Below are positions 43,296 to 53,574 of a stretch of 64,000 bases of DNA, one piece after another (position 1 is the first letter of the stretch; every line of letters begins with the position of its first letter). Both the position numbers and the translations under genes were made by a program. The notes below the pieces were generated by a model. It had not been told where the DNA came from. It ran no database searches and worked only from the letters and a program-made list of their open reading frames with translations. The DNA is from Melitaea cinxia. Lineage: Eukaryota > Arthropoda > Insecta > Lepidoptera > Nymphalidae. The DNA lies in the NCBI RefSeq assembly GCF_905220565.1, contig NC_059409.1, positions 16,052,549 to 16,116,548 of the forward strand, in the 5' to 3' direction.

Positions 43296-44033
43296 GACTA
43301 CAACGATAAACAACAAGCCGCTCTCAGCTATGCAAGATTCACCTTCAATCAAGTGCCTTCTCATGAGCAGCCTCAGATCCAAGAATCTGCATCCCCATCT
43401 CCATTGCCCACTGTACAGCAAGAGTCCCACGCGCAATCACTTGAACCTCAGCCCCAACAGTATTCTGTTCAACCTCAACCGCAAACACAAATAAACTATC
43501 AACTTCAGCACCCAGCTCAAAATCTGGATCAAGTACAATATAAGCCGCAGGAAATTCAACAACCAAAGCCTCAACAAATCCAACAGCAACAGGTTCAATA
43601 TCAAGCGCACCAAGAATCTCAGCAACCTCAAACACAGTACCAACATCAGCAAATTCAGCAACCATTGCAATATCAACAACCTCAAATCCAATACCAGGAA
43701 CCTCAGTACGTTTTCCAACAACAGTTGCAACATGCTCAGCCCCTGTCCAACTTTCATTTGCAAGCTCAACCTCAATACCAAATACAGCCACAACAATACC
43801 AACTACAAGAAACTCAACCCCAATTATTTAATCTTGAAAAACAAGAACTTACAAAGCAAGCCGTTCCACAAAGACTGTTGTTCAGACAACCTTTTCAGCA
43901 ACGGTTGATTTATCCCCACGGTGTACAAGCGCAGGAAATAAACTACAAAAATATTCCTGTTTTACCAACCTTCCCCTCCGTTCAGTACTTTGGTAAATTC
44001 GCTCGCTCGATCTTCGGTAATTATCATCATTAA
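43296..44033 (+). CDS. Last exon of the secreted Gln-rich protein
   Basis: Acceptor ATATTTACAG, then 245 codons in phase 0 to TAA at 44031-44033. The middle (about 43350-43860) is dominated by QPQ, QQ, QYQ and HQ units, e.g. QIQQPLQYQQPQIQYQEPQ. The last ~55 residues are less repetitive (LLFRQPFQQRLIYP, then LPTFPSVQYFGKFARSIFG) and end in NYHH. This C-terminal block may be the most conserved part and best for family assignment. Open minus-strand frames here are shadows of the CAA-rich sequence. Confidence 0.92.
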   Translation, partial: DYNDKQQAALSYARFTFNQVPSHEQPQIQESASPSPLPTVQQESHAQSLEPQPQQYSVQPQPQTQINYQLQHPAQNLDQVQYKPQEIQQPKPQQIQQQQVQYQAHQESQQPQTQYQHQQIQQPLQYQQPQIQYQEPQYVFQQQLQHAQPLSNFHLQAQPQYQIQPQQYQLQETQPQLFNLEKQELTKQAVPQRLLFRQPFQQRLIYPHGVQAQEINYKNIPVLPTFPSVQYFGKFARSIFGNYHH

Positions 44034-44283
44034 TTGTATTCATGACTATCGTACTTAGTTTGATATAGTATTAAAATCTTTATACAATAGTGAGTTTTGA
44101 TCACTAAAATGTACATTTTGTCTTGTAAATATCGGTATAAAAAAAACCGTAAATCAACAGTATCTTCAACTAATTATTTAATATTTTTATTGTCACGTGT
44201 TGCGTGATTGTTATCAAAGTTGCTATCTTTATAAATATCCACGTTTCTCGGAATTCGAAAGAATTTTATTTTGTGAATAATTT

Positions 44284-44289
44284 AATAAA
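44284..44289 (+). terminator. Poly(A) signal AATAAA
   Basis: Canonical AATAAA 250 bp after the stop codon of the Gln-rich gene, in AT-rich 3' UTR sequence. A second possible signal lies near 44380. Confidence 0.7.
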
Positions 44290-44635
44290 CTCGTATGAAT
44301 GTATAATTAAGTGGTTAATGATCTGTGATGCCATATATTAATTGCTTTTTTACTTTCTCCTTGTAATATATTGATATAGGATAATAAAAAAATATTTAAA
44401 TGTTGATATTCTTTTTTTAAATACTATTTTTAAAACATTGATGTCACCGCCTCATTACATGCCTATACTGAGATTTTTTTAATTTTATGGAATAAGGCTG
44501 ATAATCTGTCAAGATAAAAAGGAGTTCGCCAATGTAGTCAATATTTTATCCCTGCCCATTTTGAAAAAAAATGTATCAATTTAGCTAGTTTATGAATAGT
44601 GGACTGTATGTAACTTAACAACTTTCATCTTATTT
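44290..44635. other. Intergenic, nothing recognised
   Basis: AT-rich; no recognised feature. Confidence 0.35.
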
Positions 44636-44760
44636 GTACGATTTTATTTTTGTGTTACCCACACATTAGGAAATTCTAAACATTTTTTAATATCATCTCA
44701 AAAATCGACCGTTCCAGCGGGGATCGAACCTGCGGAGGTTGATTTTTGATATGATATTAA
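44636..44760. mobile_element. Family T element, internally deleted
   Basis: Left end GTACGATTTTATTTTTGTG and GACCGTTCCAGCGGGGATCG are intact, then the sequence jumps to the mirror end (TTGATTTTTGATATGATATT). Only 15-20 bases of the tRNA-like part remain. Confidence 0.8.
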
Positions 44761-44768
44761 TAACAATA

Positions 44769-44975
44769 ATACTCCTTATTATATCAGCTATCTGCCAGTG
44801 AGAGTCCTGTTAAAATCGGCCCCGCCGTTTCAGAGATTAGCTGGAACAAACAGACAGGCAAACAAAAATGTAAAAAATGTTATATTGGTATATATACCGT
44901 GTATACATTCAGTCAAAAGCGGTTATTTTAATATTACAAACAGACACTCCAATTTTATTTATTTGTATAGATTAC
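44769..44975 (-). mobile_element. Helitron-like family H2 element, partial
   Basis: ATATCAGCTATCTGCCAGTG, GAGATTAGCTGGAACAAACAG, ACAGGCAAACAAAAATGTAA and ACCGTGTATACATTC. The same order occurs at 54080-54300 and reversed at 62695-62966. Confidence 0.7.
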
Positions 44976-44984
44976 TCAAAAGTA

Positions 44985-45095
44985 CCATGTCAGATCTCAA
45001 TGAAATTTAAATGGAACCACATGACACGCACCATCTTTTGATTAAGAAAGAATCATCGAAATCAGTCCACCCCAGTCAAAAATTCTTAACATCTT
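44985..45095 (-). mobile_element. Family E fragment
   Basis: CTCAATGAAATTTAAATGG, ACATGACACGCACCATCTTTTG and ATCGAAATCAGTCCACCCC match the interior of family E. Confidence 0.55.
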
Positions 45096-45649
45096 AACAT
45101 TTTTGATCACTCATCTCACTCATCTTTATTTAGCATATATGTACAATTGTACACCTTGTACGCTTAATGAAAGACACGAAACACAACTGGTACACTAAAA
45201 CGGTACTAATTCTTGAAACGTATTACGAATATTACAATAACTAGCAATAAAAGATTATCGAGAATGTACCGTTTCTAAATTTAGGCTAAATATCATAATA
45301 AAACCCTATCATTATAGACCGTAATAAGAAATTGTTGCTTCAATGAAAATACTCGACACGCATTCTCCGGTCCGAGTCGAAGATAACAGAACCTCCTCCT
45401 CTCCACTGTGACCACTTGGTGCTTCCTTTACATTTATCATTTTGAAATTAAAAGCAATTTATATTTACATATACATTATACATTATTTAGGCTATTCTGT
45501 TTTCTCACGTAAAAAAGCCTATGTAGTTTGAACGTAGCATTAGCAACGCAACATATGAGAATTTTTTTAAAATTAGTTTAGATTTTTTATACATAGTTTA
45601 TCAATTACAAACGAACAATCTAATCTTTTCTTTTTACATTAATTTTTTT
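45096..45649. other. Intergenic, nothing recognised
   Basis: AT-rich; no recognised feature. Confidence 0.35.
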
Positions 45650-46050
45650 ATATATATAACTAAGTCGGCAAATATACGTACAGCTCACCTGATGGTAAGC
45701 GATTATCGTAGCTTATTGACGTGTGTAACACAACAAGCATCACAAACGAGTTGCCGACCCTATCCTCAATTCGCCCAGGAGCTCTAGTCACCTTACTCAC
45801 CAACAGGAACACAACAATATTAAGCAGTATTATTTAGCTGTGATCTTCTGTAAGGTCGAAGTACTACCCCAGTCGGGCCGCTCCATTTTTTGAGCAGAAT
45901 ATTTCTCGCTGTTCTTTACCTCACTGCCTAATTAGGAATAGGGTTGGCAAAGCGCTTGCGATGCTTCTGGTTTTGCAGACGTCTATAAGCTATGGTAACC
46001 GTTTACCATCAGCTGAGCCGTACACTTCTTTGCCGACCTAGTTATATAAA
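45650..46050. mobile_element. Family C element with both inverted arms (MITE-like)
   Basis: The left arm starts TATATAACTAAGTCGGCAAA and includes GATGGTAAGCGATTATCGTAG. The right arm, from about 45935, is its inverted counterpart, ending TTTGCCGACCTAGTTATATA. The centre carries the CCAGGAGCTCTAGTCACC and AGTCGGGCCGCTCCA blocks. About 400 bp, no ORF. Confidence 0.8.
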
Positions 46051-46679
46051 AAAAAAACGGTCAAGTGCGAGTTTAACTAGCGCACCGAGGGTTCCCTACA
46101 AACAAAATTACTAAAATTATTTTTATTACATGATGTAACTAAAAGTTTATGCTTATCGTAATTTTTCCTTTATCTGTACTACAAGGCGTTTCTTCGTTGA
46201 TTTCGACATTGCAAGTACATGCAACAATATATTGCATGAAATATTACTGACTCAAGTCAAGTATTACATTCAAGTGCGACTGAATAGGTCTCGAACAGGG
46301 GACGGGATCAAAATATGCCGATGCTAATTGTAGACCCTTTACGACAATAGGGCGAGGTCGAACGAGCATCATATTACGTTTGAAGTAATTTTATTTCGTA
46401 TAACTTAGCGAAGTTTAATATTATTAAGACTTTCTTTATTGTTCAATTTTCCGCTGGATCGTAAAATATTACTGTTACAATTTATCTGTATTGCTCGATT
46501 TGGAATTCGAATGGAATTAATGGAATTGATCACTCAGAAACTTTGTCCAAAGTTTGCCTCAGAATGACAATAGTTGACAATGTTTCTAGACTTGCAACTT
46601 AATATGTTTTGATTATTATTTAATTAGTGATGTTATTTCAAATAATGTGTTAACAGCTTTAGTTAAATTTGATTGACTA
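46051..46679. other. Intergenic, unassigned
   Basis: 46055-46150 (GGTCAAGTGCGAGTTTAACTAG, GCGCACCGAGGGTTCCC) is recognisable as a repeat-like block common in insect genomes but has no second copy here. Confidence 0.35.
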
Positions 46680-46684
46680 CTTTT

Positions 46685-46865
46685 TGAAGTGAAAACTTCA
46701 TTTAGCGCACCGCACACACATTTTTTCATAGGTAAGTAAGTTAGGCTGATCCGTCACGCTCTGAGGTGAAAGGCTCGATCGGGTAAACTCGGGACTTATT
46801 GTTTTATTGCGATTGGCAATGAAGTTGTCACTTCTGTCGCGCGGTATTAAACATACATAGTAAGT
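46685..46865 (+). mobile_element. Family G repeat, diverged
   Basis: TTTTTGAAGTGAAAACTTCAT start and the later GCTCGATCGGGTAAACTCGGG block suggest an old family G relative. Confidence 0.45.
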
Positions 46866-47235
46866 TTTTTTTTAACTATGTTCATTAATAGATAATATTC
46901 TCGAATACCAACTATATTATTAGTCAATGTTAATTTAAGTCGTTTTTTTTTGTTTTATAACTTACTTCTATGATATTACTTGTCTAGTAAAGATAGATAC
47001 TTTAGGATAAATCGGAAAAATTAAATCTAGTTTTATTTATTGTATTACAAAGTTATTTAGAATAACTAAACAAACAAATCTTCAGGTCGTCTATATTTTT
47101 TTTTTATAGGAGTAAGTTGGCATACAAAAAAACACAATGTATCAGCAGGTTATTATACAGGTTGCTATCAAAAGTCTATCTCGTCACAAAGTGATCCCCA
47201 GCGTGGTGATAATAATAATAGCGTCTCGTGATAAT

Positions 47236-47397
47236 AGCGTCTTCGGTGCGACAAAGCCAGTACTACGGTCACCAACCCGCCTGCCCAGCGTGGTGACTAT
47301 GGGCAAGACACATGAGTTCACGTTATTTTTGGCGTAAACTCGTGGAGGCCTATGTCCAGCGGACCAGTGGACTGTATATACAGTAATGATGATGATA
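47236..47397 (+). mobile_element. Family R element, truncated
   Basis: From AGCGTCTTCGGTGCGACAAAG to the ATGATGATGAT tail, with a 5-bp insertion in the CCAGCAGTGG block. A scrap of the same family (CCCCAGCGTGGTGAT) lies 30 bp upstream. Confidence 0.85.
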
Positions 47398-47520
47398 TTG
47401 TTATCGTTGTATTATATTTGTAAATTGATGTTGGTTTTTTTAATTTGCGTTTAATCACAATTTAGATTAAAAATATTAATACTATTTTAGAATAGATAGA
47501 AAGATACTAAAGACGAGAAG

Positions 47521-47566
47521 CGATGTGACGTGACGCGACGTGTTATTACGTCACGTGACGTGATGT
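47521..47566. repeat. CGTGAC-rich block with a 14-bp palindrome
   Basis: Repeated GTGACG units; ACGTCACGTGACGT at 47548-47561 is a perfect palindrome containing an E-box core (CACGTG) between two CRE-like half sites (TGACG). May be a regulatory site or a microsatellite-like remnant. Confidence 0.5.
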
Positions 47567-47712
47567 AGCAAGACGATTAGAACTTTTTTCTTATTGTTAG
47601 CTTACGTTATTGTACATAAAAAGCATTATTAGATGATGTTAAACTTTTGTTGAAACCTATTTCATTAACATACTTTGATTTTGTGTGTTAGAATAATCAA
47701 AACGGTAATCAT

Positions 47713-47890
47713 TAGGATATTATTTCTGTGACAGAAACTTCCACAGATCTAGAAATATACACAATACAATAATCAACCTCTAGATCTCCACGAACATCTG
47801 TATGATCTAAACAAATATTTGTCTCGTGCTGGGATCGAACTCGCGACCATTATTGAGTCCATCGCTGTGACCGCCAACGCGTTGTGACGC
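47713..47890 (-). mobile_element. Family D SINE, head half
   Basis: The minus strand has a tRNA-like head (ACGCGTTGGCGGTCACAGCG) and box B-like GAGTTCGATCCC, followed by the body. The tail is lost. Confidence 0.7.
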
Positions 47891-48064
47891 TAATATTTGA
47901 GGTCAAATACCTTCAAATGTTTATTTCTAAGGTTATTATAGTTTTAAGTATGTAATATACCCATATTATAAGAACAGGCGTACTCAAATGTAACTTTTCA
48001 ATGTTTGTGTCAACGTTGTTTGGGTTTAGTGGCTATTTCTTTATCGCAGGATATGTGATAAAAT

Positions 48065-48393
48065 ATGTACGATTTTATTTTTGTGTTACCCACACAGTAG
48101 GAATTCTAAATATTTTTTGAATATCATATCAAAAATTGACCGCTCCAGCGGGGATCGGACCCGCGTCTCCTGTCAAAGATTTTCATTGTAATATGAAACC
48201 TTGAATAATTACGGGTTTCTGTAAAGAACTCACTATAGACGGCGCCACGGTTCGCTTAAACCGAATATAAAAATCATCATATCAGAAATTGAGAATTAGC
48301 GGGTATATCGTTCCATAGCTTAATTGGCTAGAGCGCCGACACGGTCAGTCGGAGACGCAGCTTCGATCCCCCTGGAGGGGTCATATTTAAAAA
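48065..48393. mobile_element. Family T element, second copy with target duplication
   Basis: Same left end and centre as 28260-28693, but the left tRNA-like sequence is mostly deleted (break near 48170). The right arm carries a complete tRNA-like region. ATGTGATAAAAT is duplicated at 48053-48064 and 48394-48405. Confidence 0.88.
48309..48380 (+). tRNA. tRNA-like pseudogene in family T
   Basis: CGTTCCATAGCTTAATTGGC start, anticodon arm CCGAC-ACGGTCA-GTCGG as in the family consensus, but the T arm (GCAGCTTCGATCCCCC) and the 3' acceptor strand (TGGAGGG) are mutated. C is again at position 33. Not expected to function. Confidence 0.6.
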
Positions 48394-48405
48394 ATGTGAT
48401 AAAAT

Positions 48406-49560
48406 TCTTACATTTATTAAAGAACTTCTTAGTGGAATCTAAATTCTGATTCAGAGTTAACTTTACGACATCAATAATTATTTAATAGAAAAAATTAAAT
48501 AAAAATATTCTATAATCCTACATTAAGAGAAAGGCTTATGTCCAGCAGTGGGATTTTACAGACTGAATCATGCAATTGTATGCTCTGTAATGACGATACG
48601 AAAGTGCGTTTGAGGCCTACTTGATTCAAGAAGTTTTTGGTATTCTTTTGATTTTACGTTCTAATTTCAAATTAACTTTAAAATAAAATACCCTCGTATT
48701 TCACTTGTAATATATATTTATATGAGAAAATAATCAACTTAATGGAGTTTTTGTAAATGTAAAATGTCTTTAGTAGGGTAAATTGTTAAAAAAACCGGTA
48801 AAATCAATGTGTCGTTCTGAGTAATAAATTTCATAGAAATGGCATTGATCTACACTAATCATTAGCTTGTTTATATCTCAGAATCTTAGGGTCGAAGTAA
48901 AAAACGTTCATGAATTATTTTTTACTTACTGTTCTTGTTTATCATGGTATAAATTAATGATCCCGAACTTATCTTCGCTGTCACAGCGAAACCATTTTCG
49001 TAGCCTTACTTAATTTGATATATACTGTCTAGATTAAAATATTAAAAAAAACACACAGTTATAATTTGACTCAATTAACTTTAACCTCAGATATACCAAA
49101 AGTATCTGAAATAGATAAATGTCACTTCCAAATACTTAACGTTCAATGATTTGGCCGGTATTCAAATGAGCTGGACTGCTGACCTCCTGTTCTCGGCCAT
49201 TCCTTTCCTATTCCGATTAGCTTTTGATTAAGGTTTTGGCGAGCGAGGACAATTTTGGGCTTAAAAAAAAGCGTGTTTTTAGAGGCTGTACGTGTCACAA
49301 GGTCTGCCTTAATGTTCTGCGATTTCGTGTTTCTTTGGTTGTAACTTAATCTACTTACCGGTGATATGTCAATTAGTGAATTAATAAAAATAACAAATGT
49401 GAAATAATAACATATTATGACGTATGTAGATGTGAAAATTAAATAATTACTTTTAATTTTTTTTTTTTCTTTTTACTTATTTATAAATTGTTTCAGTTTA
49501 CGCTACTCGTTAATGACAATATAGTACTTTATGGGCCTACGTATTAAAATAAACATTTAC
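48406..49560. other. Intergenic, nothing coding recognised
   Basis: Includes a D/RTE tail scrap at about 48529-48566 (GGCTTATGTCCAGCAGTGGG). The rest is AT-rich and unassigned. Confidence 0.4.
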
Positions 49561-49567
49561 ATAATAA

Positions 49568-49647
49568 TTGTGTTTGCTCGCAAACGAAAAAAACGACTTC
49601 AATTGCACTGACAAGTAAGACGAGAATCTCCTCCTTTTTTGAAGTCT
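49568..49647 (-). mobile_element. Family E element reduced to its two ends
   Basis: TTGTGTTTGCTCGCAAACG with the CGACTTCAATTGC end is joined almost directly to CTCCTCCTTTTTTGAAGTC, so nearly the whole interior is deleted. Confidence 0.7.
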
Positions 49648-49654
49648 CACACAC

Positions 49655-49850
49655 ACTTCTGCCTATGGCAGTCCACTGCTGGACATAGGCCTCCCCGGTT
49701 CGCGCCAGACATCCCGCTTTTCCGCAATCCTCATCCAGCCTACACCGGCAATCTTACGTAGATCGTCGGTCCAACGGGCCGGAGGACGTCCCACACTGCG
49801 TTTGCCAAGACGCGGTCTCCACTCCAGACCCGTCTACTCCAACGGAAGTC
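49655..49850 (-). mobile_element. RTE LINE 3' end, ORF2 C-terminus nearly intact
   Basis: The minus strand encodes LEWRPRLGKRSVGRPPARW, TDDLRKIAGVGWMRIAEKRD and VWRE, then, after a one-base frameshift, GEAYVQQWTAIG. GAAGTCT occurs on both sides (49641-49647 and 49845-49851), a possible 7-bp duplication. Confidence 0.9.
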
Positions 49851-50169
49851 TAGTGTATTGAATTTATTAATGTATATTATTATATGATTCATATTATTTT
49901 TTATTCTTTTATTAATTTTTGGGACTTTGTCCTACATGGACACGCCAGTCCCATTGTAACTTTTACAAAATAATGGCAACACACAGAAAAAAACTTAAAC
50001 AAATATAGCTCAATTACTAAAATCTAATTAAATAATGAAATAAGGGATAATTTATAAAAATCAAAAATCATTCTAGCAGATCCTGATAAGGGATCCGATA
50101 GGATACTTTGCACCGCCCAATTATTGGTAAAATAACATTTAAAAAGTGCTTTTGAAGGCTACTTAAAAA

Positions 50170-50300
50170 AATTGATTTTTAATTATTTATTTATTTTATA
50201 CTTAATTGTACACCACAAATATATTACAAACAAAGTATAAAGACAGTTACAGACAGTGAAGTACAATGGGCGGACTTATGGCTAATTAGCCATTTCTTCC
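50170..50300 (-). repeat. Family J repeat
   Basis: The minus strand runs from GTTGTCTGGAAGAAATGGC through GCCATAAGTCCGCCCATTG to a poly(ATTT)-like end. See 2215-2375. Confidence 0.6.
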
Positions 50301-50349
50301 AGACAACCCACATTTATATACCTATGCGACATAAATTGATATAATAAAA

Positions 50350-50475
50350 CGAGAGTCCTCCCGTGACCATGGTCGCTGAAAAGTATCCGAAACATCGAGC
50401 ATCTAAAAAACCTAATAAACCGCGATAAAATCCGAAAAAGTCGTTTCATTATAGTGAGTGAAATTCGCGTGAACA
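50350..50475 (+). repeat. Family K repeat
   Basis: CGTGACCATGGTCGCTGAAAAG, TATCCGAAACATCGAGC and CGCGATAAAATCCGAAAAAG; shared with 6705-6850 in inverse orientation. Confidence 0.65.
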
Positions 50476-50934
50476 TTAGAAAACAATCAATTGATATAGA
50501 TCAACATTTTCTTATTTACAGAAGATATTACGACGAACGAATACTTAACTTGCCCGTTCTTCCCTAACCATGAAGTTATCTCACGCCATAATCCATAATC
50601 TATTTCATGGAATACTAGCGACATCTATCCATCCACATTTTTTACGCGATATGTTATCACCAACACATCATATATTAAAATCTTCTCCGAAACACGCCGC
50701 ATCTTATGGTATAAGTATTATTCCGATCGGTTCAGTAGTTTTCGCAAAATAACCGACCAAAAAAAACCCGCTCCTCATTAGTAAAGATTGGAAGTAATAT
50801 TAATCAACCACGCATATTGTTAACATAAGCTTTCTATCTTAGTAAGAGATGAACGAATATATATGAAGGATATTCGTTAAATTCATTTAGCTTAATTGCT
50901 TTAACGGTGATGCATTTACAAATTGATATAAAAA

Positions 50935-51255
50935 TCTATACTAATGATATGAAGCTGAAGAGTTTGTTTGTTTGTTTGAACGCGCTAATCTCAGGAACTA
51001 TTGGTCCGATTTGAAAAATACTTTCAGTGTTATATAGCCCATTTATCGAGGAAGGTAAAGGCAATATATCTTCACAATAAGACTAATAAGAGCGGAGCAC
51101 CAATGAAGAATGTTTCAAAATCGGGTTTTTTTTTCTCCTTTTGGGATCTTCCGTTGCGTGCGCTGCGTAAACAGTTAGTTTTCCAAATGATCAAAGTTAG
51201 CGTTATCCCAAGGTAACTGTTCCACGCGGACGAAGTCGCGGGTAAAAGCTAATAT
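50935..51255 (+). mobile_element. Helitron-like element, complete-looking
   Basis: Starts TCTATACTAATGATATGAAGC, contains GTTTGTTTGTTTGAACGCGC, TTGGTCCGATTTGAAAAAT and TTGCGTGCGCTGCGTAAACAG, ends CACGCGGACGAAGTCGCGGG then TAAAAGCTAAT. The TC start and CTAAT end fit a Helitron; no ORF belongs to it (the 71-codon frame inside is chance). Confidence 0.75.
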
Positions 51256-51511
51256 TCAATATAAATGAATCTACTGAATTAGTTAATGTTTCATATGATA
51301 GTAGTTTTTATTATTTATTGCAGTAAAATGAAGATAAAGATTGCATTTAAATAAACGATTCTAGTCAAAATCGATATTTGAGTCGGTAACGTGAAGTTAA
51401 AAATGTATATACATCTATGAAAAATGTCTTTAGAGGCAATATAATAAAGATTAAGCGATTTTCTGTCCGTATGTTCATTGAATAATAATATCTTATATTA
51501 TACAAAAACGG

Positions 51512-51804
51512 TGGTCTGTTACTATGGTAAGCAATTTAATGCTTGTGTTATAGGTACCAGACGACTGTTAATATATTTTTTTGACGAAGTGTTAGGTCAG
51601 CGGTCGTAGGTTCGATTTTCGCACATGACAAACATTTGAATTGCCATATCAAGCAGGAGACGCAGGAGAAGATCCTACTGGGTGGTCATTTAGTATGAGG
51701 CGTCTATTTATTAATCATAAAAATAATACGCGAGAATTGAATATGGGTGAACACAACCCCCGGAGTAGGAGGTAGAGCTACTACAAACTACGTCAACGAG
51801 CCAG
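51512..51804 (-). mobile_element. Family A SINE (minus) with a family D piece inside
   Basis: Antisense family A end (GGTCTGTTACTATGGTAAGC, CTTGTGTTATAGG) at 51512-51580 and antisense head (ACTACAAACTACGTCAACGAGC) at 51740-51804. Between them, about 51590-51700, is a + strand D head-body piece with GGTTCGATTTTCGCACATGAC. Confidence 0.65.
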
Positions 51805-52316
51805 TCGATTATTTATTTATTTATTTATTTTATTTTCTTACATCTAATATTACAGGCATAACCCAATTCATTAGACATAGTAAAGGAGACAAAAAGCAAA
51901 AGGAAAAAAAATGTTAAACTACAATTAAAAAAGAATTAGCTAATTAATTTTAACTACTTATTCTATTGTAAATTCTTTTAATTCGTAGAAAATTTTGGTC
52001 TCAGAAAGCCGTAGACCATTGCATTCTGAGTATAATTTCAGATCTGGTCGTACCTGTCATCTAAATATATTGGCATCTTCAGCCATAAATAGTTTAGATT
52101 AAGAAGCGTTAGGAACCAGTGGAATCAGCGATCGTCAAAAAACTAAAACGCTTCTAATGCCAGAAGTTCGTGTTGTTGTTGTTGTTCTTGTTCTTCTTGT
52201 TCTTATTGTAAGTAGAAGTACTTGGACATAAGAACATAAAATACGAGTTGCGCCTCGGGGTTTATCCTGCTTAACTCCTACTAAAAGTATATCTCAAACC
52301 TAAAAAATATAATCTT
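51805..52316. other. Intergenic, simple repeats only
   Basis: ATTT repeat at 51808-51836 and a GTT/CTT-rich tract at about 52172-52208. No gene recognised. Confidence 0.45.
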
Positions 52317-52319
52317 TAA

Positions 52320-52632
52320 GCTGTGTGGCTACAGCACTAAAGAATATACCCAACCCTCTCTTCCCGTGGGTGTCGTAAGAGGCGACTAAGGAATAACACA
52401 GTTCAACTACCACCTTGGAACGTATAAAGCCGACCGCTGGTGGGATATCCATCCAACTGCTGGCTTTGAAATACACAGGCCGAAGACGGGCAGCAGCGTC
52501 TTCGGTGCGACAAAGCCAGCCAACCCGCCTGCCCAGCGTGGTGACTATGGGCAACACACATAAGTTCACGCCATTTTTGGCGCGAACTTGTAGAGGCCTA
52601 TGTCCAGCAGTAGACTGCAATAGTGTAGTGAA
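52320..52632 (+). mobile_element. Family R 340-bp element, near full length
   Basis: Head GCTGTGTGGCTACAGCAC through GGCCGAAGACGGGCAGCAGCG to CCTATGTCCAGCAGTAGAC. A short internal deletion removes the CCTGCGGTCACC block. A clear target duplication was not found. Confidence 0.88.
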
Positions 52633-53570
52633 CAGTATATCTTAAGAATTTCGGGCTTAAAATGTAGTCTTTTTTTAAATCTAGATCTTAGTATATCTAT
52701 ATAAAACTGTCAATACATACATATATACACAAATCTTCTAATTTATAACATTAACAGAAAAGATTAATAAATATAAAAATACGATGTTCTCAAATTAGAT
52801 TTTTAACACAAATGCTAAAACTTGATTATGCAAATGAAACAAACGAGGTTGTAGTTCAACGTCGTTAAAAAAAATGAATGAACAGATATAATTAATATCG
52901 CGATGACACTAACACAGCAATAGAATAAATTATTAATAGCCGTGCCTTATTAGACCTCATAGCTTCTCACCTATCGAGCGATTCATTAATGTTGGGTCAC
53001 TAAACCGACGATTTTATATATTTTGGAACAAATTTCCTAATGGGGCGTTGCGGAGTTGTAGCCCTAGCCGGCAAAAAACCTCCGTGACGTTAAAAAAAAG
53101 CGTAAGATTCTTATGTATAGTCCATAGACTATCATAGTCATTTCCATCAGATATGTCTGTTATCATTATTGCAGTTTGCTATTATTATTATATCATTCGA
53201 TAATTAATATATATTTTTATAAATCGTTGTAAATAAAATAACGGTGTTAGATAATTTTGAAAAGTGGTTTTTTTATTTTATTTTTATCAATAAAAAAATC
53301 ATAATAAATTTTTTTACCCGAATAATTATTTTCTTTATACCTCGAATAGAACTTAAAATTAATATTTTATAATAAGAACTTCGTTCCTACCTGGTGTCCC
53401 GCGACACCACGCGGTATTTTATTATTTACAATTAACTAATTGACCCTGGGAACGTTATATTATATAAAAAATATTAATTTATATAATAGCTAGGTGAATC
53501 ATGATGGATCTTACAGCGATTGTCTCAACTCACCTTTGTCTATGGCATCTACAACGCCGTAAAAATATTC
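52633..53570. other. Intergenic, nothing recognised
   Basis: Contains a GAACTTCGTTCCTACCTGGTG / CCGCGACACCACGCGG block at 53370-53415 that resembles a repeat. Otherwise AT-rich. Confidence 0.35.
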
Positions 53571-53574
53571 TCAA

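Larger units (their letters stand above)
25415..44033 (+). other. Gene span: secreted Gln/Pro-rich protein, at least 6 exons
   Basis: The recognised coding exons are 25415-25426, 27573-27735, 41555-41680, 42164-42610 and 43296-44033, together about 495 codons. They predict a signal peptide, a charged stretch with two KR sites, then a long Q/P/Y-rich region. Exon 2 ends in phase 1 while the exon at 41555 only reads open in phase 0, so at least one exon in between is unidentified. An intron interrupting the signal peptide is frequent in insect cuticle protein genes. The product is probably extracellular (cuticle, eggshell or peritrophic matrix are all possible), but no named domain was recognised. 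Confidence 0.8.

Noticed and set aside
43345..43791. 148-codon minus-strand frame across the Gln-rich exon
   Set aside because: It is the antisense of CAA/CCT-rich coding sequence; the plus strand has the splice sites, stop and continuity.
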